From Dinoroseobacter sp013215265 (GTDB lineage Bacteria; Pseudomonadota; Alphaproteobacteria; Rhodobacterales; Rhodobacteraceae): a DNA stretch of 64,000 bases. The translations under genes and the position numbers were made by a program. The notes under the pieces were generated by a model, which worked only from the letters and a program-made list of their open reading frames with translations, ran no database searches and was not told the origin of the DNA. Location of the stretch: NCBI GenBank assembly GCA_963691755.1, contig OY829366.1:2480001-2544000 (forward strand), read 5' to 3'. Below, in pieces: positions 8,352-17,581 of the stretch (position 1 is its first letter; the number at the start of each line of letters is the position of its first letter).

Positions 8352-10436
8352 ATGGCTAAGTGGGATTACGATGGTCCGATCCTCGAGATCGAAAACCTGT
8401 CCATCAGCTTCTTTACACGCCTGCGTGAAATCCCGGCCGTAATGGATTTTTCCTGCGTTGTGCAACCTGGTGAGGCCATGGGCCTTGTGGGCGAGTCTGG
8501 CTGCGGGAAATCAACGGTAGCCCTGGGCGTCATGCAGGACCTTGGCGTGAACGGCAAAATCGTTGGAGGAACGATCAAATTCAAAGGGCGCGACCTGAAT
8601 AAAATGAGCATGGAGGAGCTTCGGGATATCCGTGGATCCGAAATCGCCATGATTTATCAAGAACCTATGGCGTCTTTGAACCCGGCTATGAAGATTGGCA
8701 AGCAGTTGATTGAAGTGCCAATGATCCATGAGGGCGTTTCTGAAAAGGAAGCCTATGCGCGCGCGCTTGAAGTTGTCACAGATGTGAAATTGCCGGATCC
8801 AAAACGCATACTGGAAAGCTTCCCACACCAGCTTTCTGGCGGTCAGCAGCAGCGTATCGTCATTGCTATGGCGTTGATGTCAAAACCGTCGCTTCTGATC
8901 CTAGATGAGCCAACCACGGCGCTGGATGTGACGGTGGAAGCCGCGGTAGTCGAACTCGTGAAGGACCTCGGCAAGAAATACGGCACGTCGATGCTGTTTA
9001 TCTCGCACAATCTTGGCCTCGTGCTTGAGACCTGTGACCGTCTTTGCGTGATGTATTCCGGCGAAGCTGTTGAGGCGGGCTCAATCGAAGATGTGTTCGA
9101 CAAGATGCAGCACCCTTACACACAGGCGCTTTTCCGGTCGATCCCACTGCCTGGTGCCGACAAGAACTCTCGTCCACTCAAAGCGATCCCGGGCAATTTT
9201 CCCCTGCCCCATGAGCGCCCACCCGGGTGCAACTTCGGCCCACGCTGCGACTATTTTCAAGACGCTCATTGCGACGCCCAGGCAATTCCGATGGCCCCCG
9301 TCGAAGGCAATGATCGACACACCACTCGGTGCCTGAGGTTCGAGGAAATTGATTGGGATGCTCCGATCGACGCCAGCGACACCAAAGTCAAAGGTGAAGT
9401 GGGCGACGTCGTGCTGCGGATGGATAATCTGAAAAAGTACTACGAGGTCGCAGCGAGTGCGCTCTTTGGCGGCGGGGAAAAGCGCGTGGTGAAGGCGAAC
9501 GAAACGCTTTCGTTTGAGGCGCGCGAATCTGAAACGCTCGCCATCGTGGGCGAGTCCGGTTGCGGCAAATCCACATTTGCGAAGGTTCTGATGGGGCTGG
9601 AGACAGCAACCGATGGCAAGATCATGATCGACAATCGCGAGATTCAGGCCACGCCGATTGAAGAACGCGATACTAAGACCGTGTCCGAAGTCCAGATGGT
9701 TTTCCAGAACCCCTTTGACACTCTCAACCCGTCCATGACTGTGGGACGGCAAATCATTCGGGCCTTGGAAATCTTCAAAGTTGGTAATTCAGAAGCCGAG
9801 CGTGAACAGCGTATGCTGGAATTGCTTGATCTTGTGAAGCTGCCGCGGACCTTCGCTGATCGGATGCCACGTCAGCTTTCAGGCGGGCAAAAACAACGCG
9901 TAGGTATTGCGCGGGCCTTTGCCGGAGATGCACGGATCGTCGTCGCAGACGAACCTGTCTCGGCCTTGGATGTATCGGTGCAGGCGGCCGTGACGGATTT
10001 GCTGATGGAGATTCAGCGCAAGAACAAGACAACACTGCTCTTTATCAGCCATGATCTGAGTATTGTGCGCTATCTCTCGGACCGCGTTATGGTGATGTAT
10101 TTGGGCCATGTCGTGGAAATGGGAACAACCGATCAAGTGTTCAGCCCACCTTACCACCCATATACAGAGGCGCTGCTGTCTGCGGTGCCGATCGCCGACA
10201 CGTCGATCGAAAAACAACATATCGTTCTGGAAGGGGACATTCCTTCGGCGATGAACCCACCTACAGGTTGTCCGTTCCAGACGCGTTGCCGCTGGAAAGA
10301 CAAGGTTGCCGGAGGGCTGTGCGAACGCGAAATTCCACGTGTTCGCAAAATGGCGGATGGACATCAGGTCAAATGTCATTTGCCCGACGCCGAATTCGCG
10401 GCAATGGAACCCGTGATCAAGATCGCGGCAGAGTAG
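8352..10436 (+). CDS. Fused dipeptide-type ABC transporter ATPase (DppD-DppF double domain)
   Basis: One 694-residue chain carries two complete ATPase domains that in E. coli are separate (DppD and DppF). Walker A GESGCGKS occurs at residues 47-54 and 400-407; signature motifs are LSGGQQQR and LSGGQKQR; Walker B segments are LLILDEPTTALD and IVVADEPVSALD. Each half ends in the Cys-containing oligopeptide-transporter C-terminal segment (GCNFGPRC and GCPFQTRC), which in this family can bind an iron-sulfur cluster or metal. It drives the two permeases encoded upstream. Confidence 0.94.
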   Translation: MAKWDYDGPILEIENLSISFFTRLREIPAVMDFSCVVQPGEAMGLVGESGCGKSTVALGVMQDLGVNGKIVGGTIKFKGRDLNKMSMEELRDIRGSEIAMIYQEPMASLNPAMKIGKQLIEVPMIHEGVSEKEAYARALEVVTDVKLPDPKRILESFPHQLSGGQQQRIVIAMALMSKPSLLILDEPTTALDVTVEAAVVELVKDLGKKYGTSMLFISHNLGLVLETCDRLCVMYSGEAVEAGSIEDVFDKMQHPYTQALFRSIPLPGADKNSRPLKAIPGNFPLPHERPPGCNFGPRCDYFQDAHCDAQAIPMAPVEGNDRHTTRCLRFEEIDWDAPIDASDTKVKGEVGDVVLRMDNLKKYYEVAASALFGGGEKRVVKANETLSFEARESETLAIVGESGCGKSTFAKVLMGLETATDGKIMIDNREIQATPIEERDTKTVSEVQMVFQNPFDTLNPSMTVGRQIIRALEIFKVGNSEAEREQRMLELLDLVKLPRTFADRMPRQLSGGQKQRVGIARAFAGDARIVVADEPVSALDVSVQAAVTDLLMEIQRKNKTTLLFISHDLSIVRYLSDRVMVMYLGHVVEMGTTDQVFSPPYHPYTEALLSAVPIADTSIEKQHIVLEGDIPSAMNPPTGCPFQTRCRWKDKVAGGLCEREIPRVRKMADGHQVKCHLPDAEFAAMEPVIKIAAE

Positions 10437-10453
10437 ATCACCAAAATTGGCCA

Positions 10454-10486
10454 CGGCGATGTCGTTTTTCGGCAATCACATCGCCG
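10454..10486 (+). terminator. Possible hairpin downstream of the ABC operon
   Basis: Nine-base arms CGGCGATGT and ACATCGCCG flank a loop of 15 bases, just after the ATPase stop. No U-run follows, so it is at best a weak terminator or a 3' stabiliser. Confidence 0.3.
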
Positions 10487-10535
10487 CGGCGTCCCTAGCC
10501 TGATGCTAAAGCTCTTCATCAGGGAATAGTCTTTC

Positions 10536-12962
10536 ATGAAAACCACAACCCGGGTTTGTGTCATCGGCGGCGGCGTCGTTGGCTGTTCCGTTCTGTACCA
10601 TCTCACGAAGCTGGGCTGGTCCGACGTGATGCTGGTTGAACGGTCTGAACTGACCAGTGGGTCGACCTGGCATGCTGCTGGCGGATTCCACACGCTGAAT
10701 GGCGATACTAATATGGCCGCCCTTCAGGGCTACACGATTAAACTTTATAAAGAACTAGAGGAACTTACGGGGCAAAGCTGCGGGTTACACCATGTTGGCG
10801 GCATCACACTTGCAGACAACCAGGATCGCTTTGACATGCTAAAGGCAGAGCGCGCCAAGCATCGCTACATGGGACTGCATACCGAGATCCTAGGCCCGCA
10901 AGAGGTCGCTGAAATGACCGATGGGTTGGTCAATATCGACGGTGTTCTGGGCGCACTTTATGATCCGCTCGACGGCCATCTTGACCCATCCGGGACCACG
11001 CATGCGTATGCGAAAGCAGCGCGTCAGGGGGGCGCTGAGATCGTTTTGCACAACCGCGTTCTTGAAACCAATCAACGCGTAGACGGAACCTGGGATGTGG
11101 TGACCGAACTAGGCACAATCCATGCTGAACACATCGTCAACGCCGGGGGACTTTGGGCGCGAGAAGTAGCAGCTATGGCCGGCCTGTATTTACCCTTGGT
11201 GCCGATGGCCCACCAATACGTTGTAACCGAAGACATTTCCGAAATTTATACACGGAGTATAGAATTCCCACATGTCATGGATCCCGGCGGCGAGAGCTAT
11301 TTGCGCCAGGAAGGGCGCGGGCTGTGCATCGGCTTTTACGAGCAAAACTGTGAGACATGGGCTGAGGATGGAACACCTTGGGACTTCGGACATGAGTTGC
11401 TAAATGACAATCTGGATAAGATTGAGGATAGCATCGATTTTGCCTATAAACGGTTTCCTGTTCTCGAGCGCGCAGGGATCAAAAGCGTCATTCATGGCCC
11501 CTTCACCTTCGCACCTGATGGTAACCCACTCATTGGACCGGTTCCGGGCCTTCGCAATTACTGGAGCGCATGCGCAGTTATGGCTGGGTTTAGTCAGGGC
11601 GGCGGCATGGGTCTTTCGCTTGCCCAATGGATGATTGAGGGCGCACCGGATTGCGATCCGAGGGGCTTCGACGTGGCCCGTTTCGGCACCTGGACAACCC
11701 CCAAATACACAATCCCCAAGGTCGTGGAAAATTATCAAAAGCGCTTCTCTGTCAGCTATCCGAATGAAGAGCTTCCAGCGGCTCGAAATTTACGGACCAC
11801 CCCGATGTATGAGATCTGGGATCAGATGAACGCGGTCTGGGGGGCTCAGTACGGGCTTGAAGTTGTAAATTATTTCGCACTTCCAAATGAGCCGCGTTTT
11901 GAAACGCCATCTTTCCGACGTTCTAATGCATGGGAAGCGACCCGAGCTGAAGTTCTGGCGGTTCGCAATTCAGTAGGGATCAATGAGATCCACAATTTTG
12001 GAAAGTTCACCGTCTCAGGCGTGAATGCGCGCGCCTGGCTTGATCGGGTTATGGCGGGCCGCATTCCAAATCCTGGGCGGCTGAGCCTAACACCCATGCT
12101 CTCACCGACTGGAAAAGTATTAGGCGACTTTACCGTCTCCTGCCTCAGTGAGACTGAATTTCAGCTCACGGCTTCTTACGGAAGTCAAGACTATCATATG
12201 CGGTGGTTCACCGACCAAGGCGCCAATACTGAACAAGGTGTCGAAGTTTCGAACATCTCAGATTTGCGTACCGGGTTTCAAATCGCCGGTCCAAATGCCC
12301 GCGCGGTCCTGGAAAAGTGCACCGAGACAGACATCTCGCCCGAGGCCTTTCGATTTCTGGATGTGATGCAAATGCATGTTGGGATGACCAAGTGTATTGT
12401 GCAACGCGTCAGCTATACGGGCGATTTGGGCTATGAGATTTATTGCGACCCAATCTGTCAGCGCACCCTGTTCCAAACGCTTTGGACCGCCGGGCTGGAA
12501 TTCGGAATGAGGCCCTTTGGAATGCGCGCGATGATGAGCCTTCGCCTCGATAAGTTCTTTGGCTCATGGCAGCGAGAGTTCAGCCCGGACTACACTGCAG
12601 CCGAAACCGGGTTAGACCGCTTCATTTCGTTCAAAAAGAACGTCAATTTCGTAGGACGCGCCGCAGCAGAACAAGAAAGAAGAGATGGCACTGCACGCAG
12701 GTTGTGTACTTTTGAAGTTGATGCTGGTGACAGTGACGTGGTCGCGTATGAACCCATTTTTGCGGGTGGCGACGTCGTCGGTTTTTGTACGTCAGGAGGG
12801 TATTCCCACTACGCAGACAGATCCATCGCTATGGGATTTCTTCCAACCGAGATGGTGCGCCCCGATGTCGAAGTGGAAATTGAAATTCTTGGAAAACGCC
12901 ACCCTGCAAAGCGGATTGAAATACCACTTTTCGATGCAGATGGCACGAGAATGCGGGGCTGA
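10536..12962 (+). CDS. FAD-dependent oxidoreductase with GcvT-like C-terminus (dimethylglycine/sarcosine dehydrogenase family)
   Basis: The 808-residue protein has an N-terminal DAO flavin domain with the dinucleotide motif IGGGVVGCS (residues 10-18), followed by GSTWHAAG, the segment around the usual covalent-flavin His in this family. A central FAO_M-like linker and a C-terminal aminomethyltransferase (GcvT) domain follow, including SYTGDLGYEIY and MRPFGMRAMMSLRLDK. Such enzymes oxidatively demethylate dimethylglycine or sarcosine and pass one-carbon units to tetrahydrofolate. It follows the transporter operon by 99 bases, so the imported solute may be its substrate or precursor. The exact substrate is not determined. 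Confidence 0.88.
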   Translation: MKTTTRVCVIGGGVVGCSVLYHLTKLGWSDVMLVERSELTSGSTWHAAGGFHTLNGDTNMAALQGYTIKLYKELEELTGQSCGLHHVGGITLADNQDRFDMLKAERAKHRYMGLHTEILGPQEVAEMTDGLVNIDGVLGALYDPLDGHLDPSGTTHAYAKAARQGGAEIVLHNRVLETNQRVDGTWDVVTELGTIHAEHIVNAGGLWAREVAAMAGLYLPLVPMAHQYVVTEDISEIYTRSIEFPHVMDPGGESYLRQEGRGLCIGFYEQNCETWAEDGTPWDFGHELLNDNLDKIEDSIDFAYKRFPVLERAGIKSVIHGPFTFAPDGNPLIGPVPGLRNYWSACAVMAGFSQGGGMGLSLAQWMIEGAPDCDPRGFDVARFGTWTTPKYTIPKVVENYQKRFSVSYPNEELPAARNLRTTPMYEIWDQMNAVWGAQYGLEVVNYFALPNEPRFETPSFRRSNAWEATRAEVLAVRNSVGINEIHNFGKFTVSGVNARAWLDRVMAGRIPNPGRLSLTPMLSPTGKVLGDFTVSCLSETEFQLTASYGSQDYHMRWFTDQGANTEQGVEVSNISDLRTGFQIAGPNARAVLEKCTETDISPEAFRFLDVMQMHVGMTKCIVQRVSYTGDLGYEIYCDPICQRTLFQTLWTAGLEFGMRPFGMRAMMSLRLDKFFGSWQREFSPDYTAAETGLDRFISFKKNVNFVGRAAAEQERRDGTARRLCTFEVDAGDSDVVAYEPIFAGGDVVGFCTSGGYSHYADRSIAMGFLPTEMVRPDVEVEIEILGKRHPAKRIEIPLFDADGTRMRG

Positions 12963-13023
12963 GGTATATGGGTTACTGCGTACGATCTATAAGCCAATTG
13001 GTCAAAATGAGGTTTGTGATTTT

Positions 13024-13064
13024 AAAAAAGAAACCGAAGCCGCCTTTTTAAGCGAACTTCGGTT
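13024..13064 (-). terminator. Rho-independent terminator of the Hint/RTX gene
   Basis: Read on the minus strand, arms AACCGAAG and CTTCGGTT are followed immediately by TCTTTTTT. It sits 42 bases beyond the stop of the minus-strand gene. It may also serve the convergent oxidoreductase gene in the other direction, but the U-run favours the minus strand. Confidence 0.75.
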
Positions 13065-13105
13065 CCTGCCCCCACCAGGGGCAAGCAAGCAGACCAACTT
13101 GCTTA

Positions 13106-15058
13106 TCAGATGACCAGTTTGGCTTCGAACCCTCGTAAGATACGTCGCGCAGCCGCATACTCATCGCGGCCAGAACGGCTGCGCAATTCTGGGAAAAGCG
13201 CAAATATTTCATTGCGCTGATCATCATCGACGCCCTGCAGTGAATGATCGCCCGGCTGGAAGCTCTCTGACCACGCACCATCCCCAAGAACAACCTCGTG
13301 ACGTTCGCACATGAAATGCACATAGGTGGTTCCGAGCATGTCAACGCGGTGAATGCCCTCCATACCGACCATATGCTTTGCGGCCACAAGCACCTCGGTC
13401 TGCTCAAAAAAAAGTGCCACTTCGGGTGAACTCACCAGCATTCGGTGGTTCGGCGAGACGATCATGTCGCGCTCGGGCAATCCATTGCCAAGCGCTCCTG
13501 CACAAATGCAGATAGGTTTCAGCTCTGGTGCTTCGTTGAACATGCGCGGGCTGACCTGTTTATGGCCAACCCAGACGATCTCGCGAAAGCCGTTGTCGCG
13601 GGTGATGACCTTGTCACCAACCACAAGCTCCTCCACCAAAACCTCACCGCGCGGTGTTGCCACCAGCGTGCCAGGTGTGAAGCAAGGGATGATGTTCTCA
13701 ATCTCGGTAAAATCGAGTGTCGAGCCATCAGAATTGAACACCACGGTCCCGGACGTCGAGTCGCCATCGGCGTCAACCGTTTGATTGACAATGGTAATCC
13801 CGCCATCGACACCCGACAGATCGAGTGTGTCGAAGTCGACACCAGTGGTGCCACCATCGATGGTGTCGCCGTCGAAATCAGAGGTGCTGTCTCCCAGGAA
13901 TATATCCTGGCCTCCGTTCCCGAAGAGGCTATCCGCCCCTTGGCCACCAACGATGGAGTCGTCTCCATCTCCGCCATATACGGTGTCGTCGCCATCGCCA
14001 CCCGTAATGTCATCATCTCCACCGCCGCCCGCGATGATATCGTCGCCATCGCCGCCATCGATCACGTCATCGGCATCATTGGGGTTAAAATCTTCAGCTG
14101 TATCGACTAGCCGAACACTGTCTAAAGACGTGCCATAATTGTCGTTGTCTGGGCCAGTACCCTCGAAGGCAAGACGGCCAGATCCGTCCCCTGCCCCACC
14201 TTGAAGCACATAGGTGAACCCTGTCATTGTGCCGTCGGGAACTTCGTCTGCGGTTAGCTCGTCGACAAGCTCACCATTCCAGAAAACCTTCACACCGTTT
14301 TCGCCGTTCGGAATGTCACCCGCATCAAATGTGAGAACATATGTGCCTTCAGGATCAATTCCTGGAACATCTTGGTAGATTTGCGTTTGGTCTGTGTTTT
14401 CGCTGAGGTCCAGCCAGTTATTCCCGTCAGTCGCTGGCACCCCGCCACGATTGTTGTTGTGAACGTCCACCAGATCGCTGCTTGGCACTGTCTGCCATCC
14501 TGGGACCTGGTTACCTTTAAAACCGAACCCTGTTGGCGTCATGCCGGTCGTGTCTTCGAATGATCCGTTGACGAGAAGGTTGGTCCCCGCCCCGTTTGGT
14601 CCGTCCCCAATCAGGACGTCGTCACCATCATCGCCATTGAGTGTATCTGATCCGGAACCACCAAACACGAGATCGTTGCCGTTTCCGCCATCGACAGTAT
14701 CGTCACCGCTGCCGGCGTAGACATCGTCGTCACCTTCACCTGCATCGACAATGTCAACGCCACCCAACGCAAAGATAATGTCATCGTCGCCCACCTCACC
14801 CGGAAGAATGGCATCATTGCCGTCAACGATGTCGCCGTCCCCATCAACATAGCCAGGCAGAATGATGTCGTTGGCATTCGTTCCGGTAACGATGCCATCG
14901 CGAACTGGACCAGTACCGCCAGTACCTTTTGTGCCCTTCGTCCCTTTAGTTCCCGTGGTGCCTTTAGTACCCTTCGTACCTTTGGTCCCGTTCGTACCTT
15001 TGGTGCCCTCGGAAGGATCAAAAATGATCGTACCTTTGGTGCCTTTTGACCCCGGCAT
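13106..15058 (-). CDS. Mosaic secreted-type protein: Gly-Thr-Lys repeats, RTX calcium-binding repeats, C-terminal Hint domain
   Basis: The 650-residue protein has, in order: a low-complexity Gly-Xaa-Xaa tract (residues 18-51, mostly GTK); a first block of RTX nonapeptide-like repeats (about 100-155, GGSGSDTLNGDDGDD); a globular insert of about 160 residues beginning NLLVNGSFEDTTG, resembling a beta-sandwich carbohydrate-binding module; a second RTX block (about 325-400, GGDGDDII); and a Hint (Hedgehog/intein-like) domain starting at Cys459 in PCFTPGTLVATPRG, with SPNHRML as the later His block. RTX repeats fold on calcium outside the cell, and proteins of this kind usually leave by type I secretion. 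There is no N-terminal signal peptide. The ATG at 15058 has GGGAG upstream. Hint domains can self-cleave at the Cys; whether this one does is not known. Confidence 0.85.
   Translation of the reverse strand: MPGSKGTKGTIIFDPSEGTKGTNGTKGTKGTKGTTGTKGTKGTKGTGGTGPVRDGIVTGTNANDIILPGYVDGDGDIVDGNDAILPGEVGDDDIIFALGGVDIVDAGEGDDDVYAGSGDDTVDGGNGNDLVFGGSGSDTLNGDDGDDVLIGDGPNGAGTNLLVNGSFEDTTGMTPTGFGFKGNQVPGWQTVPSSDLVDVHNNNRGGVPATDGNNWLDLSENTDQTQIYQDVPGIDPEGTYVLTFDAGDIPNGENGVKVFWNGELVDELTADEVPDGTMTGFTYVLQGGAGDGSGRLAFEGTGPDNDNYGTSLDSVRLVDTAEDFNPNDADDVIDGGDGDDIIAGGGGDDDITGGDGDDTVYGGDGDDSIVGGQGADSLFGNGGQDIFLGDSTSDFDGDTIDGGTTGVDFDTLDLSGVDGGITIVNQTVDADGDSTSGTVVFNSDGSTLDFTEIENIIPCFTPGTLVATPRGEVLVEELVVGDKVITRDNGFREIVWVGHKQVSPRMFNEAPELKPICICAGALGNGLPERDMIVSPNHRMLVSSPEVALFFEQTEVLVAAKHMVGMEGIHRVDMLGTTYVHFMCERHEVVLGDGAWSESFQPGDHSLQGVDDDQRNEIFALFPELRSRSGRDEYAAARRILRGFEAKLVI
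14906..15007 (-). repeat. Collagen-like Gly-Thr-Lys triplet repeat coding tract
   Basis: Eleven consecutive Gly-Xaa-Xaa triplets near the N-terminus of the Hint/RTX protein, as nine-base units. The pattern is GTK with substitutions (GTN, GTT, GTG). Third-position codon changes between units show the tract is not a recent perfect expansion. Proline is almost absent, unlike classic bacterial collagen-like proteins. Confidence 0.85.
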
Positions 15059-15610
15059 CGCGGAACTCCCTAAACGCGATCAAGACGTGCGCCCCTAACG
15101 CAGGTCTTCAAAATCAGCTCTGTACTGCGAATTTCCCGGTGCCGGTCTCCCGATCACCCCACATGGGATCACGCCATATTGGAGACCGCACCGGGCCGCA
15201 TCGCACTCACATTGGCGCCCAACTTTCGCCTTGTTCTGAATTCGCTCAAGCAACGAACTGGAAACAACGCATTTCCAATCCGACATCAATGAACGAAATC
15301 AAAAATTCTAGGCAGCCCCTACTTGATGGAACGAAGTCTAACTGACTGTTAATATTTATTTTTCAGGAAACTACAAAAATCACTTCAGAACAATCCCGGC
15401 ACATTAGTTCCGCGTCTGAGTTCAAAATCTCAGCGTCAGGCGCAGTTACAGAGGCCTAAAATCTGGCAACAGTCAGGGTTCCACAGTTGAATTGTCAAAA
15501 ATGCGTTGCACATCCGCAATCGGCTTCGAAACGCAAACCGACACTATTTTGCCTTATTTGATCCCAATTCGTGTGTAACCCTTTCGTATAGGTGAACCTA
15601 AGGCGCCCAA
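15059..15610. other. Divergent intergenic region, 552 bases
   Basis: No convincing gene. It holds the promoter and 5' untranslated region of the minus-strand Hint/RTX gene, including the inverted repeat at 15135-15195, and the upstream region of the plus-strand kinase-like gene. The stretch from about 15340 to 15480 is relatively AT-rich. Confidence 0.5.
15135..15195 (-). promoter_or_regulatory. Long imperfect inverted repeat upstream of the Hint/RTX gene
   Basis: Arms 15135-15150 (CCCGGTGCCGGTCTCC) and 15181-15195 (GGAGACCGCACCGGG) pair over 15 positions with a single bulged base and a 30-base loop. It lies 77-137 bases upstream of the ATG. It could form a stable RNA stem in the leader or bind a dimeric regulator. 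Its function is unknown. Confidence 0.5.
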
Positions 15611-16609
15611 ATGTCCGACGAAACGCCGCATATTGACGTTGAAAGCCTCGTTGCGCGCATAAGCGAGGTAATGGGACGGGTGCCTCTTAAGATTACCCGA
15701 CCTGGAGGTCCCTCACGCCCTGTGTATCGCGCCTATTTTGACGACACATCTGTGATCGTATCCGCGCGTGAAGATGATGGGCTGGTCCAGAAAGAGCGGA
15801 TGATCCTGCATAGAATTGGGAAGACCTGCCCATCAGTCCCAAGGCTTCTTGCCCACGAACATGGGCTTATGTTCACGTCCGATGGCGGGGTTCAGCGCTT
15901 ACCTGTGCACCTGCATAGTCTTGCCAAAGAAGAACGCTTGCCAATCCTTTTGAAGGCCATGGCAGCTTTAAGTCAGGTTCAAAATGCGGCAAACGAAGTT
16001 GACTGGAGTGGCGTCCTCGATGGGATCGGAACAAATCGAGACTGGATACGCCACTTTGTCCGCGGTCCTCAACGGATGGGTAAGTTACTGAGATTGACTA
16101 CCCCCGACTATGACATCGACGCGCTATGCCAAAGGCTAGAGATCAAAGAGCCAAAATTTGTGAAATGGGACGCGCGCGCTGCAAATGCGGCTATTGGCGA
16201 TAGTGGAGAAGTCACGTGGTTTGACTATGAGCATTCAGGTTTGCGCCATGGGATTGAAGACTACGCTTGGTTGATTGCAGATGAGACCCTGCCGCTTCGA
16301 CTTCCGGACTGCTACGACGCGATCGCGGACCAGATCGAAGCAAACATACCCGGTGCGCTTGGCTTGTTTGATATATTTACATGTCTCCAAGCCTCTTTTC
16401 GCCTGCGTGTCATCCTCAGTGAAGTTGAGAAAAAGTCCTGGACCGCCCGAAAAGATATCCTCGCCCAAGATTGGGTAGGGGCAGATCCGCACATGGCGGA
16501 AAACCTCGCCCGGAACGGCGCGTTCCTGGCGGGGAGGCATAATTTGACGCTGCCATTGGTGGATCTTTTTGAGCACACCGCAGATCGATTTAGAGCAACA
16601 TATGCCTGA
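15611..16609 (+). CDS. Aminoglycoside-phosphotransferase/choline-kinase-fold protein, function unknown
   Basis: The 332-residue protein shows late-kinase-like motifs: KWDARAANAAIGDSGEVTWF (about residues 180-200), which matches the catalytic loop pattern Asp-x4-Asn, then FDYEHSG as the metal-binding Asp block, and GIEDYAWLI. A kinase-like HRIGKTCPSVPRLLAHE segment is at the N-terminal side. The usual catalytic-loop His is replaced by Lys-Trp. Phosphotransferase activity is an inference from fold motifs; the substrate is unknown. It stands alone between the Hint gene and tRNA-Leu. Confidence 0.6.
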   Translation: MSDETPHIDVESLVARISEVMGRVPLKITRPGGPSRPVYRAYFDDTSVIVSAREDDGLVQKERMILHRIGKTCPSVPRLLAHEHGLMFTSDGGVQRLPVHLHSLAKEERLPILLKAMAALSQVQNAANEVDWSGVLDGIGTNRDWIRHFVRGPQRMGKLLRLTTPDYDIDALCQRLEIKEPKFVKWDARAANAAIGDSGEVTWFDYEHSGLRHGIEDYAWLIADETLPLRLPDCYDAIADQIEANIPGALGLFDIFTCLQASFRLRVILSEVEKKSWTARKDILAQDWVGADPHMAENLARNGAFLAGRHNLTLPLVDLFEHTADRFRATYA

Positions 16610-16643
16610 ACCAGCGTCAGTGATTTGTATCTTATTTGGGGCC

Positions 16644-16730
16644 TGGTACCCGAGGTCGGACTCGAACCGACAAGATGTTGCCATCGGGGGATTTTGAATC
16701 CCCTGCGTCTACCAATTCCGCCACTCGGGC
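16644..16730 (-). tRNA. tRNA-Leu (anticodon CAA)
   Basis: On the minus strand an 87-base cloverleaf starts GCCCGAGTGGCGGAATTGG and ends with GTTCGAGTCC in the T-arm, then CTCGGGT-A-CCA. The anticodon stem GGGGA/TCCCC encloses loop TTCAAAA, giving anticodon CAA, which reads UUG. It has the long variable arm expected of tRNA-Leu, and the CCA end is encoded. Confidence 0.96.
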
Positions 16731-16888
16731 CCGAGCGACGACCTATCGAAACTGCAAAGGGTCGTCCAGCAGAAATACACACCAATACATGCGCTCTTTT
16801 ATCATTCTAGCCGTCAGCTGTACGATTTGCTACGCGAAGCACAGCTCAGGTGCACCACTTGGACACTGACGGTTCCGGGAGAGACCTT

Positions 16889-17503
16889 ATGACAGCACAA
16901 TCTGCAGAAGCGCTGCCCATATCCGAAAGGCTTGCCAAGCTGGCGGAAGAAGCTCCGGAAGAGGCCGTGTCGCTCAACTGGATCCTGTCTCAGCTTCACG
17001 AGCGTGCCTTTGGCCTTTTTCTATTGGTACTGGCCCTGCCCTGTTGCATTCCGTTTCTTTATGGTGTGCCCCAGATCGTAGCCTTTCCGCTCATGTTCAT
17101 CTCCACGCAAATCTTGATTGGTCGCGCATCTCCCTGGCTCCCCGAGCGTTTGGGAAATAGAACTGTCGCGAAAGAAAGTCTGAGCAATTTAGCCGAACGC
17201 GCCAGTTCGCTGCTTGGTCGCATTGAAGCCCTTAGCCATCCTAGACTTATCGCCCTGACACGTGCACCGCTGGACCGCTTGGTTGGGCTGTCGCTGGTTT
17301 TGTTCAGCGCATCTATTCTGGTGCCTCTGCCTGCAACAAACACCGTACCTGGTTTGGCCGTCGTCGTTGTCTCAATGGGCTTATTGCAGCGCGATGGTAT
17401 CTTGGTTGTTCTTGGATTTCTCATGGGAACAATTTGGATCGCCACACTCATCATTGCGGGAGCCACCGTTATTACGTTGTTAAGGGGTTGGCTCGGCCTC
17501 TAA
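16889..17503 (+). CDS. ExoD-family membrane protein
   Basis: This 204-residue inner-membrane protein belongs to the ExoD family, named for a Sinorhizobium gene affecting exopolysaccharide and alkali sensitivity; the biochemical role is unclear. Visible features are an N-terminal cytoplasmic helix, the PCCIPFLYGVPQ block, a central LARSFSS-like amphipathic region, and C-terminal membrane segments containing the PLPATNTVPGL block typical of the family. The frame opens earlier at a GTG (16850), but the ATG at 16889 has GGGAGAG upstream and fits the family start. Confidence 0.85.
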   Translation: MTAQSAEALPISERLAKLAEEAPEEAVSLNWILSQLHERAFGLFLLVLALPCCIPFLYGVPQIVAFPLMFISTQILIGRASPWLPERLGNRTVAKESLSNLAERASSLLGRIEALSHPRLIALTRAPLDRLVGLSLVLFSASILVPLPATNTVPGLAVVVVSMGLLQRDGILVVLGFLMGTIWIATLIIAGATVITLLRGWLGL

Positions 17504-17581
17504 CAATTCTGAGATTTGTCGCCTTTAACTTGCAAATTGTGCAACGAAACCCCTTGTTAATAGTTCAAGCATGAGGGCCCT

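Noticed and set aside
13445..14110. Plus-strand open frames of up to 221 codons across the RTX region
   Set aside because: They are antisense shadows of Gly/Asp-rich RTX codons; repetitive Ala/Ser/Pro content without motifs.
14906..15007. Nine-base repeats considered as a CRISPR-like or microsatellite array
   Set aside because: Units are contiguous, in frame and encode Gly-Thr-Lys with synonymous changes; there are no spacers.
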